NCBI RefSeq assembly: GCF_009176975.1
Contig: NZ_WEZG01000001.1
Coordinates: forward strand, 310,001-374,000
From: Aureimonas psammosilenae
GTDB lineage: Bacteria > Pseudomonadota > Alphaproteobacteria > Rhizobiales > Rhizobiaceae
Direction of reading: 5' to 3'
Length of the DNA: 64,000 bases
The notes under the pieces were generated by a model. It was not told the origin of the DNA and did not search any database. It worked only from the letters and a program-made list of their open reading frames with translations. Every line of letters starts with the position of its first letter. Within the stretch, counting starts at the first letter, position 1. Made by a program: the position numbers and the translations under genes. This document shows, in pieces, positions 45,776 to 54,956 of the stretch.

Positions 45776-46810
45776 ATGGAAACACGCCAACTCGGGCGCT
45801 CGGGCCTCAGGGTTCCGGTTCTGTCCTTCGGCACCGGCACGTTCGGCGGCTCCAACGAATTCTTCAAGCGCTGGGGCGATGTCGACGTCGCGGGCGCTTC
45901 GCGGCTCGTGGATGTGTGCCTGGAACACGGCGTCAATTTCTTCGACACCGCCGACATCTATTCCGAAGGCGCGTCGGAGGAGATCCTCGGTCAGGCGGTG
46001 AAAGGCCGCCGCGACAAGGTGCTGATTTCCAGCAAGGCGACCTTCCGAAACGGCGAGGGGACGAACGATGTCGGGTCCTCGCGCCATCACCTCGTGCGCG
46101 CTTGCGAGGCCAGCCTGAAGCGCCTCGGCACCGACCATATCGACCTTTACTTCATGCACGGCTTCGACGCGCTGACGCCGGTGGACGAGACGTTGCGCGC
46201 CCTGGACGACCTCATCACCGCCGGCAAGATCGGCTATATCGGCGCGTCCAACTTCTCCGGCTGGCACCTGATGAAGGCGCTGGCGACATCGGAAAAGAAC
46301 GGTCTCGCCCGTTATGTCGCCTATCAGGGCTATTATTCGCTGATCGGCCGCGACTACGAATGGGAACTGATGCCGCTCGGCCTCGACCAGGGTGTCGGCC
46401 TCATGGTGTGGAGCCCGCTCGGCTGGGGCCGTCTCACCGGCAAGATCCGGCGCGGCCAGGAAAATTCCGGGAGCGGGCGCATCGCCTCCGGCGGCGCGGT
46501 CGGCGGCCCGCCGGTTTCGGACGACTATGTCTACGACGTCGTGGACGCGCTCGACGCGGTGGCGGCGGAAACCGGCAAGAGCGTGTCCCAGGTCGCGCTG
46601 AACTGGCTCCTGTCGCGCCCGACCGTCACCAATATCGTGGTGGGCGCGCGCAACGAGGAGCAGCTTCGCCAGAATCTCGGCGCGGTCGGTTGGACGCTGA
46701 CGCCCGAGCAGATCGAGCACCTGGACAAGGCGAGCCACAAGGAGCCCACCTATCCGTATTGGCACCAGAAGGGCTTCGAGGAGCGCAACCCGAAGCCGAC
46801 GGCTTGGTAG
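45776..46810 (+). CDS. Aldo/keto reductase
   Basis: A 344-aa NADPH-dependent (alpha/beta)8 oxidoreductase. The start is METRQLGRSGLRVPVLSFGTGTFGG. The catalytic Asp-Tyr pair sits in FFDTADIYSEGASEEILG, Lys in VLISSKATF and His in HIDLYFMHGFD. Late cofactor residues are TNIVVGARNEEQL. It belongs to the YhdN/tas-like group; the substrate is unknown. AAGGAG precedes the ATG. A 12-bp hairpin follows the gene, so it appears monocistronic. Confidence 0.93.
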   Translation: METRQLGRSGLRVPVLSFGTGTFGGSNEFFKRWGDVDVAGASRLVDVCLEHGVNFFDTADIYSEGASEEILGQAVKGRRDKVLISSKATFRNGEGTNDVGSSRHHLVRACEASLKRLGTDHIDLYFMHGFDALTPVDETLRALDDLITAGKIGYIGASNFSGWHLMKALATSEKNGLARYVAYQGYYSLIGRDYEWELMPLGLDQGVGLMVWSPLGWGRLTGKIRRGQENSGSGRIASGGAVGGPPVSDDYVYDVVDALDAVAAETGKSVSQVALNWLLSRPTVTNIVVGARNEEQLRQNLGAVGWTLTPEQIEHLDKASHKEPTYPYWHQKGFEERNPKPTAW

Positions 46811-46853
46811 GTCGGGCGGGTTCGCATCGCGGCTGAAGTGCCGCGAGTGATTT

Positions 46854-46882
46854 GAAGTGGGCGTGAGGGACACGCCCACTTC
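46854..46882 (+). terminator. Terminator after the aldo/keto reductase
   Basis: A perfect 12-bp stem GAAGTGGGCGTG/CACGCCCACTTC has a 5-nt loop, 44 nt past the stop codon. Only short T-runs follow. Its last base abuts the PHO box of the next gene. Confidence 0.65.
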
Positions 46883-46899
46883 TGTCACGTCTTTGTTAT
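46882..46899 (+). promoter_or_regulatory. PHO box upstream of alkaline phosphatase
   Basis: CTGTCAC-GTCT-TTGTTAT is an 18-bp pair of seven-base direct repeats spaced by four, against the PhoB consensus CTGTCAT-N4-CTGTCAT. The first repeat matches at six of seven positions, with C for the final T. The second matches five of seven. It lies 47 nt upstream of the phosphatase ATG, so phosphate-starvation control is predicted. Confidence 0.65.
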
Positions 46900-46946
46900 A
46901 CGAAGCGCTTAACTGACCCGCCATCCTCTCCGACCGGAGCTGCGGC

Positions 46947-48689
46947 ATGCGCGGTACTCTCGCCTTTCTTTTCGCCACCACCCTTTTGTCCTCGGCGGCC
47001 GGCGCCGCGACCGTGATGCCGCTCGACCGCGCGACGATCCTCGCCGGCTCGGCCTTCGACGTGAAGGTCGAGTTTTCCAAGACGGTCGCGGAAGGCGACG
47101 TGAGCGTGACCGTGAACGGCCGGCCCGCCGCCGAAGCGCTCGGCAAGCCCGCCGAGTTCCTGGGGAAGGACGGCGATGTCGAGGCGAGCGCCGTGCGTAT
47201 GCACGACGTCGTCATTTCCGCGCCCGGCACCTACACGGTCGAGGCGAAAGCGGGCGACGAGGTCAAACGCGTGACCTGGGACGTCGTGGGCACGCCGTCC
47301 GAGGCGAAGGCGAAGAACATCATCTTCCTTCTCGGCGACGGCCTGTCGGTCGCCCACCGCACCGGCGCGCGCCTGATGTCCAAGGGCATGACCGAGGGCA
47401 AGGCCAATGGCCGCCTCGCCATGGACGATCTCGACCACATGGCTTTCGTCGGCACCTCGGCGACGAACTCCATCGCCACCGACAGCGCCAACACGATGTC
47501 CTCCTACATGACCGGCCACAAGTCGGCGATCAACGCGCTCGGCGTTTATGCCGACCGCACGAAGGACTCTCTCGACGATCCGAAGGTCGAGACCATCGCC
47601 GAAGCGCTGCGCCGCACCGGCAAGAAGGCGATCGGCGTCGTGTCCACCGCCGAGATCGAGGACGCGACCCCGGCGGCCGTCGTCGCCCATACCCGCAAGC
47701 GCGCCGACAAGGCCGAGATCGCCGAGATGTTCTTCTGGACGCAGCCGGACGTGATCCTCGGCGGCGGTTCGGCCTATTTCCTGCCCCAGTCGACCCCCGG
47801 CTCGAAGCGCAAGGACGACAAGGACCTGATCCAACAAGCGCGCGACGCGGGCTATGCCGTCTCCACCGACAAGACCGAACTCGAAGCGGCGGTCGGCTCC
47901 AATTCGGCCAAGCTCCTCGGCCTCTTCCATCCCGCCAACATGGACACGATCCTGGACCGTCAGTTCCTCGGCAAGGGCACGGTCGACAAGTTCCCGAACC
48001 AACCGGGGCTCGTGGAGATGACGCAGGCTGCGCTGACGCGGCTTTCGAAGAACCCGGACGGCTTCTTCCTGATGGTGGAAGGCGCGTCGATCGACAAGAT
48101 GTCCCATCCGATGGACTGGGACCGCGCGCTCATGGAAACCATCGAGTTCGATAAGGCGGTCGGCGTCGCGCGCGAGTTCCAGAAGTCCCATCCCGACACG
48201 CTGATCGTGGCGACCGGCGACCATACGCACGGCATTTCGATCATCGGCACGATCGACGACAACGCGGCCGGCCCGGACATGCGCGACAAGGTCGGCGTCT
48301 ACGACAAGGCCGGCTTCCCGAACTACAAGGACGAGAACAACGACGGCTATCCGGACGACATCAACGTGTCCAAGCGCCTCGCGGTCTTTTCCAGCAACTT
48401 CCCGGACTATTACGAGACCTGGCGCCCGAAGATGAACGGCCCCTTCGAGCCGGCCGTCCAGAACGAGAAGAAGGAATACGTCGCCAACGAGGCCTATAAG
48501 AACGAGCCGGGCGCGACGCTTCGCATCGGCAACCTGCCGCGAACGGCCGATACCGCCGTTCACGCGGTGGACGACGTGGTGCTTCAGGCGAGCGGTCCGG
48601 GCGCCGAGGAGTTCAAGGGCTATATGGAGGAAAGCGACATCTATCGCGTGCTCGCCGACACCTTCGCCCTGGCGCCGACCAAGAACTGA
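46947..48689 (+). CDS. Exported alkaline phosphatase
   Basis: A 580-aa secreted phosphomonoesterase of the PhoA superfamily. A Sec signal (MRGTLAFLFATTLLSSAAG) is followed by a roughly 100-residue extra N-terminal domain, then metal sites IIFLLGDGLS, the nucleophile Ser180 in TDSANTMSSYMTGHK, VEGASIDKMSHPMDWDRA and TGDHTHG. Residues 462-470 read DENNDGYPD, a perfect DxNxDGxxD calcium-loop pattern. It hydrolyses phosphate esters in the periplasm. The PHO box upstream supports PhoB control. It is larger than E. coli PhoA (471 aa) and nearer marine-type alkaline phosphatases. Confidence 0.93.
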   Translation: MRGTLAFLFATTLLSSAAGAATVMPLDRATILAGSAFDVKVEFSKTVAEGDVSVTVNGRPAAEALGKPAEFLGKDGDVEASAVRMHDVVISAPGTYTVEAKAGDEVKRVTWDVVGTPSEAKAKNIIFLLGDGLSVAHRTGARLMSKGMTEGKANGRLAMDDLDHMAFVGTSATNSIATDSANTMSSYMTGHKSAINALGVYADRTKDSLDDPKVETIAEALRRTGKKAIGVVSTAEIEDATPAAVVAHTRKRADKAEIAEMFFWTQPDVILGGGSAYFLPQSTPGSKRKDDKDLIQQARDAGYAVSTDKTELEAAVGSNSAKLLGLFHPANMDTILDRQFLGKGTVDKFPNQPGLVEMTQAALTRLSKNPDGFFLMVEGASIDKMSHPMDWDRALMETIEFDKAVGVAREFQKSHPDTLIVATGDHTHGISIIGTIDDNAAGPDMRDKVGVYDKAGFPNYKDENNDGYPDDINVSKRLAVFSSNFPDYYETWRPKMNGPFEPAVQNEKKEYVANEAYKNEPGATLRIGNLPRTADTAVHAVDDVVLQASGPGAEEFKGYMEESDIYRVLADTFALAPTKN

Positions 48690-48771
48690 CGCCCCAAGAC
48701 CAGGGCAAAACCACGGCTCCGGATGTCGTTGTCCGGGGCCGAACGCATTTCGGGATGGAGACACGAAGCTC

Positions 48772-49233
48772 ATGCGGACCCATCTTGCCGCCCGCCGCCA
48801 AGTTCTGGCTTCGCTGGCCGGTCTCGGGCTCGCGCCTTTCGTCGGCGCTTGGCCGGCGCGCGCCACAGAAGGGCTGTCCTTCGACGAGCTCTATGGCAAG
48901 GTCGGCGTCCTCGGGCTCGAATTTTCAGGGAAAACGAAGGCGCTCGCCGGCCAATCCGTCACCATGCGCGGCTTCATGGCGCCGCCCTTGAAGGCGGAGG
49001 CCAAGTTCTTCGTTTTGACCGAAATCCCGATGTCGCTTTGCCCCTTCTGCTCGACCGATGCCGATTGGCCGGACAACATCGTCGTGGTGTATCTGACGCA
49101 AGCGCAGACCTTCGTTCAGGCGAACCGGCCGATCGAGGCGTCGGGGCGTTTGGAGGTCGGCTCTTGGCGCGATCCCGAGACCGGCTTCGTCAGCCTCCTT
49201 CGCATCGTGGACGCTTCCTTCGCGACCGTTTGA
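48772..49233 (+). CDS. Exported CPFC-containing protein (DUF3299-like), zinc-cluster partner
   Basis: A 153-aa protein with an export signal (ARRQVLASLAGLGLAPFVGAWPARA, possibly Tat) and an OB-like core: GKTKALAGQSVTMRGFMAPPL, then FFVLTEIPMSLCPFC with Cys90 and Cys93, and a GRLEVGSW block. This resembles DUF3299 proteins, which in Pseudomonas accompany an ABC ATPase and FtsX-like permease in a zinc-responsive operon (PA4063-PA4066). A metal-handling or lipoprotein-like periplasmic role is inferred. It starts 82 nt after the phosphatase gene and 11 nt before the ATPase. Confidence 0.72.
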   Translation: MRTHLAARRQVLASLAGLGLAPFVGAWPARATEGLSFDELYGKVGVLGLEFSGKTKALAGQSVTMRGFMAPPLKAEAKFFVLTEIPMSLCPFCSTDADWPDNIVVVYLTQAQTFVQANRPIEASGRLEVGSWRDPETGFVSLLRIVDASFATV

Positions 49234-49244
49234 CTGCTCGTTCC

Positions 49245-49919
49245 ATGATCCCGCTCCATGTCGACGGCCTCGAAGTCCGCTATCCCGGCCTCGACGCGCC
49301 GGCCCTTCTGGTTCCGAGCTTGCGTCTTCAAGCCGGCGAGCGCGTCGCCGTCACGGGCGCGTCGGGTTCCGGCAAGACGACGCTTCTCAACATGCTGACG
49401 GGGCTCGACCGGGCGGCGGTCGGTCGCATCCGATGGGACGGGACGGATCTCGGCGCCCTGTCGGAGCGCGCCCGCGACCGCTGGCGGGGGGAGCATGTCG
49501 GCCTCGTGATGCAGGACTTCCATCTTTTTCCCGGCATGTCGGCCATCGACAACGTGGTCCTGCCGCAGCGCATGCAGGGGCGGCGGGCGGACAAGGCGGA
49601 AGCGGCACGTCTTCTGGGCCGGGTCGGGATCGCCCGCCACGCGCAAGGTGTCGAGACCCTGTCGCGCGGGCAGATGCAGCGCGTTGCCGTGGCGCGAGCG
49701 CTCGCCGGCCGGCCCGGCATTCTCGTCGCCGACGAGCCGACGGCGAGCCTCGACGAAGAGGCGGGCGCGGCCGTCGCCGAGCTTCTTCTGGAACTCGCCC
49801 GCGAAGCCGGCGCGACGCTGATCGTTGCCACCCACGACCGGCGATTGGTGTCGCGTCTCGACCGCGTCCTCGCGCTCGAAGGCGGGCGCATCCTCGACGG
49901 GGCGGGAGCCGCGCCATGA
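49245..49919 (+). CDS. LolD/MacB-type ABC ATPase of the zinc-like cluster
   Basis: A 224-aa ATPase: Walker A GASGSGKTTLLNML, Q-loop VGLVMQDFHLFPGMSAIDNV, signature LSRGQMQRVAVARAL (an LSRGQ variant of LSGGQ), Walker B ILVADEPTASLD, H-loop VATHD. This subfamily pairs with FtsX-like permeases and usually does mechanical work on periplasmic partners, not ordinary import. It overlaps the permease gene by ATGA. Confidence 0.9.
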   Translation: MIPLHVDGLEVRYPGLDAPALLVPSLRLQAGERVAVTGASGSGKTTLLNMLTGLDRAAVGRIRWDGTDLGALSERARDRWRGEHVGLVMQDFHLFPGMSAIDNVVLPQRMQGRRADKAEAARLLGRVGIARHAQGVETLSRGQMQRVAVARALAGRPGILVADEPTASLDEEAGAAVAELLLELAREAGATLIVATHDRRLVSRLDRVLALEGGRILDGAGAAP

Positions 49920-51163
49920 TGAGCCTCATCCTCGCCGATCTCAGGCGTCACGCGGCGGGCGTTCTGGCGCTCGGCCTTCTGATCGCGCTCGCAAGCGCGC
50001 TCGGCCTCGCGATCAACCTCAGCGAACGGGCCGTGCGGCTCGGTAGCGCGCGGGCCGCCAGCGCCTTCGACCTCGTGGTCGGTGCGCCGGGCAGCGAAAC
50101 GCAGCTCGTTCTGTCCTCCGTCTTCCTCCAGCCCGCGCCCCTGCCGCTCCTGCCGGGCCATGTTCTGGCAAGCCTTCGGGCCGACCCGCGCGTCGCCTAT
50201 GCTGCCCCGGTCGGCTTCGGCGATTTCGTCGGCGACGATCCGGTGGTCGGCACGGTGGCCGAGGTCGTTTCCGGGCTCGGCCACCTCGCGGAAGGCGAGG
50301 TCTTCCAGCATCTGGACGAGGCTGTGGTCGGCGCCGGCGTCGACCGGCCCGTCGGGTCGAGGTTCCACCCCTTGCACGGTCGCGCGACCGAGGGCGGCCA
50401 TTCGCACAGGGAGGTGGAATATCGTGTCGTCGGCCGCATGGCGCCGACCGGCACGCCCTGGGACAAGGCGGTTCTCGTGCCGATCCAGGCGGTGTGGCGG
50501 GCGCACCGGAAGGAGGAAAACGCGGTGCCGCCGCTTCTGGCCGCCGCCCATCGCGGAGAGGGTCACGACCACGACGATGCACCGGCAAACGCCGCTCTCG
50601 ACATGGCGGCTCTCGCCGATCCCGCCGCGCCGGGCGTTCCGGCGATCCTGGTGAAGCCCAATACGATCGCCGATGCCTACAAGCTGCGCCAGCAATATCG
50701 AGGCGAGGGGACGCTGGGCGTTTTTCCCGCCGAGGTCCTGACCCGCCTCTACGGCACGCTCGGCGACGCGCGCGCGATCCTCAGCGTCGTGGCTGTCGGC
50801 GCGCAGGCGCTCGTCGGCGCGGCGATCCTTCTGACGGTGGTCGCCCATGTTCTCGGCCGGCGTCGGCAGATCGGGGCGCTGCGCGCCTTCGGCGCTCCCC
50901 GCCATGCGGTGTTTCTCACCGTCTGGCTGGAAGTCATGGCGATCGTCGGGATCGGTGTCGTCGCGGGCTTCGCGCTCGGCGCGGGCGGAGCGGCGCTTCT
51001 GGCCCGGAGCGTCGGGGCGGCGAGCGGCGTGGTCCTGCCCGTGGAATTCAGGAACGAGGACGTGTGGACGCTTTTGTCGCTTCTGACGGTCGGCAGCATC
51101 GCCGCGCTCGCGCCGGCCTCCCTCGCTTATCGGCAATCGCCGGCATCGGCCCTGCGAAATTGA
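49916..51163 (+). CDS. FtsX-like ABC permease with His-rich periplasmic domain
   Basis: A 415-aa permease. One N-terminal helix (AAGVLALGLLIALASALGLAI) precedes a large periplasmic domain with VVGAPGSETQLVLSSVF. Three C-terminal helices follow at about 285-305, 340-360 and 385-400, in the standard FtsX/MacB arrangement. The periplasmic part has His clusters: FHPLHG, GGHSHRE (His162, His164) and HRGEGHDHDD (residues 212-221). These suggest metal binding, in line with the zinc-linked Pseudomonas homologues. It is the last gene of the unit and is followed by a terminator. Confidence 0.87.
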   Translation: MMSLILADLRRHAAGVLALGLLIALASALGLAINLSERAVRLGSARAASAFDLVVGAPGSETQLVLSSVFLQPAPLPLLPGHVLASLRADPRVAYAAPVGFGDFVGDDPVVGTVAEVVSGLGHLAEGEVFQHLDEAVVGAGVDRPVGSRFHPLHGRATEGGHSHREVEYRVVGRMAPTGTPWDKAVLVPIQAVWRAHRKEENAVPPLLAAAHRGEGHDHDDAPANAALDMAALADPAAPGVPAILVKPNTIADAYKLRQQYRGEGTLGVFPAEVLTRLYGTLGDARAILSVVAVGAQALVGAAILLTVVAHVLGRRRQIGALRAFGAPRHAVFLTVWLEVMAIVGIGVVAGFALGAGGAALLARSVGAASGVVLPVEFRNEDVWTLLSLLTVGSIAALAPASLAYRQSPASALRN

Positions 51164-51165
51164 GC

Positions 51166-51195
51166 GGGGAGGGGCCGTCGAGGCCCATCCCCTTT
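51166..51195. terminator. Convergent terminator
   Basis: GGGGA and GGGCC pair with GGCCC and TCCCC around one mismatch and a GTCGA loop, followed by TTT. It lies in the 45-nt gap between the convergent permease and sugar-binding-protein genes. Confidence 0.6.
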
Positions 51196-51208
51196 ACTGC
51201 GGGAGGCT

Positions 51209-52159
51209 TCAGCGAGCCGCCGTCCAGCCCTTGTAGTCCTTGAGGTTGTCGGCCGTGATGAGCTTCGGGTCGAGAAGCACCGTCGCCTCGGCCGGCTTGT
51301 TGCCCTTCAGAACGTCGACGGCCATCTGAAGCGACTGGCCCGCCATCGTGTAGGGGTCCTGCGAGGCCGAGGCCTTGATGAGCGAGTTGCCATTCGCCAG
51401 GGTCTTCTCGATGTCCGGCGCGCCGTCGACGGCGGTGATGATGAACTCGTTCCGGCCGAGCTGCTTGGCCGCGAGTTCGGCGCCGATGGCCGTCGGATCG
51501 TTGATCGCGAAGATGCCGTCGATCTTGTCGAATCGCGTATAAAGGCCCTGCGCCACCGCCAGGCCGCCGTCGCGCGAGCCCTGGCCGTTCTGGTCGTCGG
51601 ACAGGATCTTCATGTCCGGGTTCTTGGCGAGAGTGTTCTTGCAGCCCTGCACGCGGTCGATGATCGAGGACGAGGCCGGGCCGTTGATGATCACGACATT
51701 GCCCTTGGCGCCGAGCTTCTCGACGAGGTACTGGCAGGCTTCCTCGCCGGCCTTGACGTTGTTGGTCATCACGGTGACGTCGGCGCCGGGCGCGGACACG
51801 TCGAAGGCCGCGACGATGACGCCGGCTGCCTGCGCCTTCTTCACGGCCGGGGCGATGGCCTTGGCGTCGACGGCGTTCAGCATGATGATGTCGACGCCGG
51901 CGGCGATGAAGCTGTCGATCTGGCTGACCTGCTTGTTGAGGTCGTAGTCGGCCGAAACCGAGGTCACCTGGACGTTCGGGTTGATCTCCTTCGCCCGGTC
52001 CTCGATGCCCTTGATGGTCGCCACGAAGAACGGGTTGCCGAGAAGGCCGACCGAGATGCCGATCTTTTCCAGATCCTTGGCCGAGGCCGGCGCGGCTGCA
52101 AGGCCAAGGCTCAGTGCGCCGAGCGCGGTGGCGGCGATCAGCTTCGAGAACATGCGCAT
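51209..52159 (-). CDS. Ribose-type periplasmic binding protein
   Basis: A 316-aa RbsB-family protein with a signal ending near PASAKD. The mature part has IGISVGLLGNPFFVATIKGIED, IDSFIAAGVDIIMLNAVDA, VIINGPASSSIIDRVQG and AVDGAPDIEKTLANGN. It is the last gene of the second sugar ABC transporter, 82 nt after the permease. The pocket resembles pentose/hexose binders, but the sugar is not assignable. A hairpin follows. Confidence 0.88.
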   Translation of the reverse strand: MRMFSKLIAATALGALSLGLAAAPASAKDLEKIGISVGLLGNPFFVATIKGIEDRAKEINPNVQVTSVSADYDLNKQVSQIDSFIAAGVDIIMLNAVDAKAIAPAVKKAQAAGVIVAAFDVSAPGADVTVMTNNVKAGEEACQYLVEKLGAKGNVVIINGPASSSIIDRVQGCKNTLAKNPDMKILSDDQNGQGSRDGGLAVAQGLYTRFDKIDGIFAINDPTAIGAELAAKQLGRNEFIITAVDGAPDIEKTLANGNSLIKASASQDPYTMAGQSLQMAVDVLKGNKPAEATVLLDPKLITADNLKDYKGWTAAR

Positions 52160-52241
52160 GGTTGGTTCACTCCTCCCGAGAAATGCGACGCTGAACGGCG
52201 TCGCCCGTATCGAACCGGCCGGAGCCGGCTAATGGTTGCCG

Positions 52242-53231
52242 TCAGGTCCGGTTGAGGCCCTTCAGGCGGTAGCGATCCAGCCCGACGGCGACGATGATGA
52301 CGAGGCCCTTGATGATGTACTGCCAGATGTCCGACACGCCGACGAGAATGAGGCCGTTGGACAGAACGGCGATGATCAGCGCGCCGATCAGGGTGCCCCA
52401 GATGGAGCCGACGCCGCCGACGAAGCTCGTGCCCCCGAGGATCACGGCGGCGATGGCGTCGAGTTCGTAGGCCTGGCCGAGCTGCAGGCCGTTCGCCGCG
52501 TAAAGACGCGCCGCCGACATGACGCCGCCGACGCCTGCCAGAAGCCCCGACATGGAATAAACGAAGAGCAGCACCAGCGGCACCTTGATGCCGGTCAGGC
52601 GCGCGGCTTCCGCATTGCCGCCGACGGCATAGATCCAGTTGCCGAGCACCGTGCGCTTCAGGATGAACCAGGACACGAGGATCGTCAGAAGCGCGATGAT
52701 GGCGAGCCACGGCACGCCGAACAGGCTGCCGTTGCCGATGAAGGCGAAGGGCAGGTCGGCGTTGAACACGGTGGTGTCGCCGCCGAGGAGCCGCGCGATG
52801 CCGCGCATGGCGGTCAAGGAGCCGAGGGTGACGATGAAGGGCGGCAGCTTCAGTCCCGCGATCACCGCGCCGTTGGCGACGCCGCAGGCGAGGCCGACGA
52901 GGATCGCCGCCGGAATGCCGAGCATGCCGATATCGGGCCAGAGCGAGACGATCACGCCGACCATGGCGGAGGCGGCGAGGATCGAGCCGACCGACAGGTC
53001 GATGCCGCCCGTCAGGATCACGAAGGTCATGCCGGCGGCCAGCACCGTGTTGATGGAAGCCTGCTGTGTGACGATCGACAGGTTGTTGACCGTCAGGAAG
53101 CGCCCGCTGAGGAAATGGAAGCCGAGGCTGAGGATGATCAGCACCGGCAGCATGCCGAGCGCCGTCAGCATGGTCCGGAAACGCGCCCGGTCCGTGGCCT
53201 TCGCGGCGGGGCCGGTCTCGGCGGTGGTCAT
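52242..53231 (-). CDS. Ribose-type ABC permease
   Basis: A 329-aa RbsC-family inner-membrane permease. [23 protein letters not shown] and [25 protein letters not shown] are the family signatures, and [24 protein letters not shown] is the cytoplasmic loop. Its ATG overlaps the ATPase stop by four bases. Confidence 0.92.
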   Translation of the reverse strand: MTTAETGPAAKATDRARFRTMLTALGMLPVLIILSLGFHFLSGRFLTVNNLSIVTQQASINTVLAAGMTFVILTGGIDLSVGSILAASAMVGVIVSLWPDIGMLGIPAAILVGLACGVANGAVIAGLKLPPFIVTLGSLTAMRGIARLLGGDTTVFNADLPFAFIGNGSLFGVPWLAIIALLTILVSWFILKRTVLGNWIYAVGGNAEAARLTGIKVPLVLLFVYSMSGLLAGVGGVMSAARLYAANGLQLGQAYELDAIAAVILGGTSFVGGVGSIWGTLIGALIIAVLSNGLILVGVSDIWQYIIKGLVIIVAVGLDRYRLKGLNRT

Positions 53232-54811
53232 CGGCTGGCTCCCGTGTCGAGGCTTCGTTGCGGCGCAGCCTCGGCCACCGGGCCGGTGGACAAGGCCATG
53301 ATGGATTTCTGCTCGATCGGGCGTCCCGGCGCGGCCGAAACCTCGCCCGCGATATGCCCTTCGCGCATCACGATGACGCGGTCGGCGATGCCGAGGATCT
53401 CGGGCAGGTCCGAGGAAATGGCGACGATGGCGATGCCGCTCGAGGCGAGTTCGTCGATGATGCGGTAGATCTCGGATTTCGCGCCGACATCGACGCCGCG
53501 CGTCGGCTCGTCGAGAATGATGACGCGGGGCTTCGTTTCCAGAAGACGCGCCAGAAGCACCTTCTGCTGGTTGCCGCCCGACAAGGCGCCGACATTGATC
53601 TTGGTGCCCTTGGTGCGGATCGACAGGCGCTTCACCGCGTCCTCGGCCCGCTCGTTGGCCTTGGCGAAGTTGCGCACGCCCGCCGGGCCGGCGTCGCGGG
53701 CCACGACGCCCATGTTGATGTTGTCGGCGATCGACATGTCGAGAAACAGGCCGAGCCCCTTCCGGTCCTCGGTCAGATAGGCGATCCCCGCGTCGATCGC
53801 TTCGCGGGCTGAGGAAAGCGCGAGCGGCTTGCCGTCGAGTTCCACCGTGCCGCTCGTGCGCCGGTCGGCGCCGAAGACGAGGCGGGCGAGTTCGGTTCGG
53901 CCCGAGCCGACGAGCCCGGCGACGCCGAGGACCTCGCCGGCCGCGACGGCAAAGGAGCAGTCGTGGACGCGCCGCCCGTCACCGATGCCGCGCACGGACA
54001 GAACGGTCCGGCGCTCGCCGCTCGGCGCACGGTGCTCCTTCTTGTAGAAGGAGGACAGGTCGCGCCCGACCATCATGGACACGAGCTTGTCGGCGGAAAG
54101 CTCAGGTCTGTCCAGCGAGCCGACATAGGCGCCGTCGCGCAAAACGCTGACGCGGTCGGACAGACGGTAGATCTCCTCCATCCGGTGGCTGATATAGATC
54201 ACGGCGATGCCCTCGGCCTTGAGGCCGGCGATCACCTCGAAGAGCCGTTCCGTTTCGCGCGTCGTCAGCGATGTCGTGGGCTCGTCCATCACGATGAGCC
54301 GGGCATTCGTGGTGAGCGCGCGGGCGATCTCGATCATCTGCCGCTCGCCGAGCGACAGGCTTTCCACCTTCGTTTCGGGCTGAAGGGAAAGTCCGAGACG
54401 CTTCAGGATGGGTTCGGCCCGCCGGCGCATCTCGCCGCGATCCACGAGGCCGAAGCGGCTCGGCTCGGCGCCCAGAAACATGTTCTGGGCGATCGAGAGA
54501 TTGGGGCTCAGCGACAGTTCCTGGTAGATCACGGCGACGCCGGCCGCTTTCGACGCGATCGGATCGCCCATCACCAAGGGCTGGCCGTCGATCAGGACGT
54601 CGCCGCCCGCATCGGCGCGGTAAGCGCCGGACAGGATCTTCATCAGGGTCGATTTGCCCGCGCCGTTCTCGCCCATCAGGGCATGAACCTCGCCGGCATT
54701 GGCCGTCAGCGAAACGTTCGAAAGCGCACGCACGGGGCCGAAGGTCTTCGAGATGCCGCGCATTTCCAGGCGGGGCACGCCGCCTCCGATCGAATGGCCG
54801 CCCACGCTCAT
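53228..54811 (-). CDS. Ribose-type ABC ATPase (double domain)
   Basis: A 527-aa RbsA-family ATPase. Domain 1 has [24 protein letters not shown] and [11 protein letters not shown]. Domain 2 has [24 protein letters not shown] and [16 protein letters not shown]. The ATG at 54811 follows GGGGGAGGAAG and gives the best start. The 145-nt gap to the aldolase gene (54812-54956) has a weak CCAAG...CTTGG inverted repeat. This transporter may be read from the aldolase operon or from its own promoter. Confidence 0.92.
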   Translation of the reverse strand: MSVGGHSIGGGVPRLEMRGISKTFGPVRALSNVSLTANAGEVHALMGENGAGKSTLMKILSGAYRADAGGDVLIDGQPLVMGDPIASKAAGVAVIYQELSLSPNLSIAQNMFLGAEPSRFGLVDRGEMRRRAEPILKRLGLSLQPETKVESLSLGERQMIEIARALTTNARLIVMDEPTTSLTTRETERLFEVIAGLKAEGIAVIYISHRMEEIYRLSDRVSVLRDGAYVGSLDRPELSADKLVSMMVGRDLSSFYKKEHRAPSGERRTVLSVRGIGDGRRVHDCSFAVAAGEVLGVAGLVGSGRTELARLVFGADRRTSGTVELDGKPLALSSAREAIDAGIAYLTEDRKGLGLFLDMSIADNINMGVVARDAGPAGVRNFAKANERAEDAVKRLSIRTKGTKINVGALSGGNQQKVLLARLLETKPRVIILDEPTRGVDVGAKSEIYRIIDELASSGIAIVAISSDLPEILGIADRVIVMREGHIAGEVSAAPGRPIEQKSIMALSTGPVAEAAPQRSLDTGASR

Positions 54812-54956
54812 GCGAACGCTTCCTCCCCCAACGGCGATCTCACCGATTCGCCCTTCCCGTCCGTTTGGGTAGCGGAACCCTCCGTGCCCGTCGAGATGAT
54901 TCCGGCTCTTCCCCAAGAGTTGTAAGCCCTTGGCGCAACTCGAAAGTGTGGAGCCT

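Noticed and set aside
48690-48771. A Zur box upstream of the zinc-like cluster
   Set aside because: I looked for a GTTATAN2ATAAC-type palindrome and found none in this gap, so direct Zur control is not claimed.
45476-48866. Long leftward frames antisense to the aldo/keto reductase and alkaline phosphatase
   Set aside because: They are His/Val/Asp-rich mirror translations of genes that have clear catalytic motifs on the plus strand.
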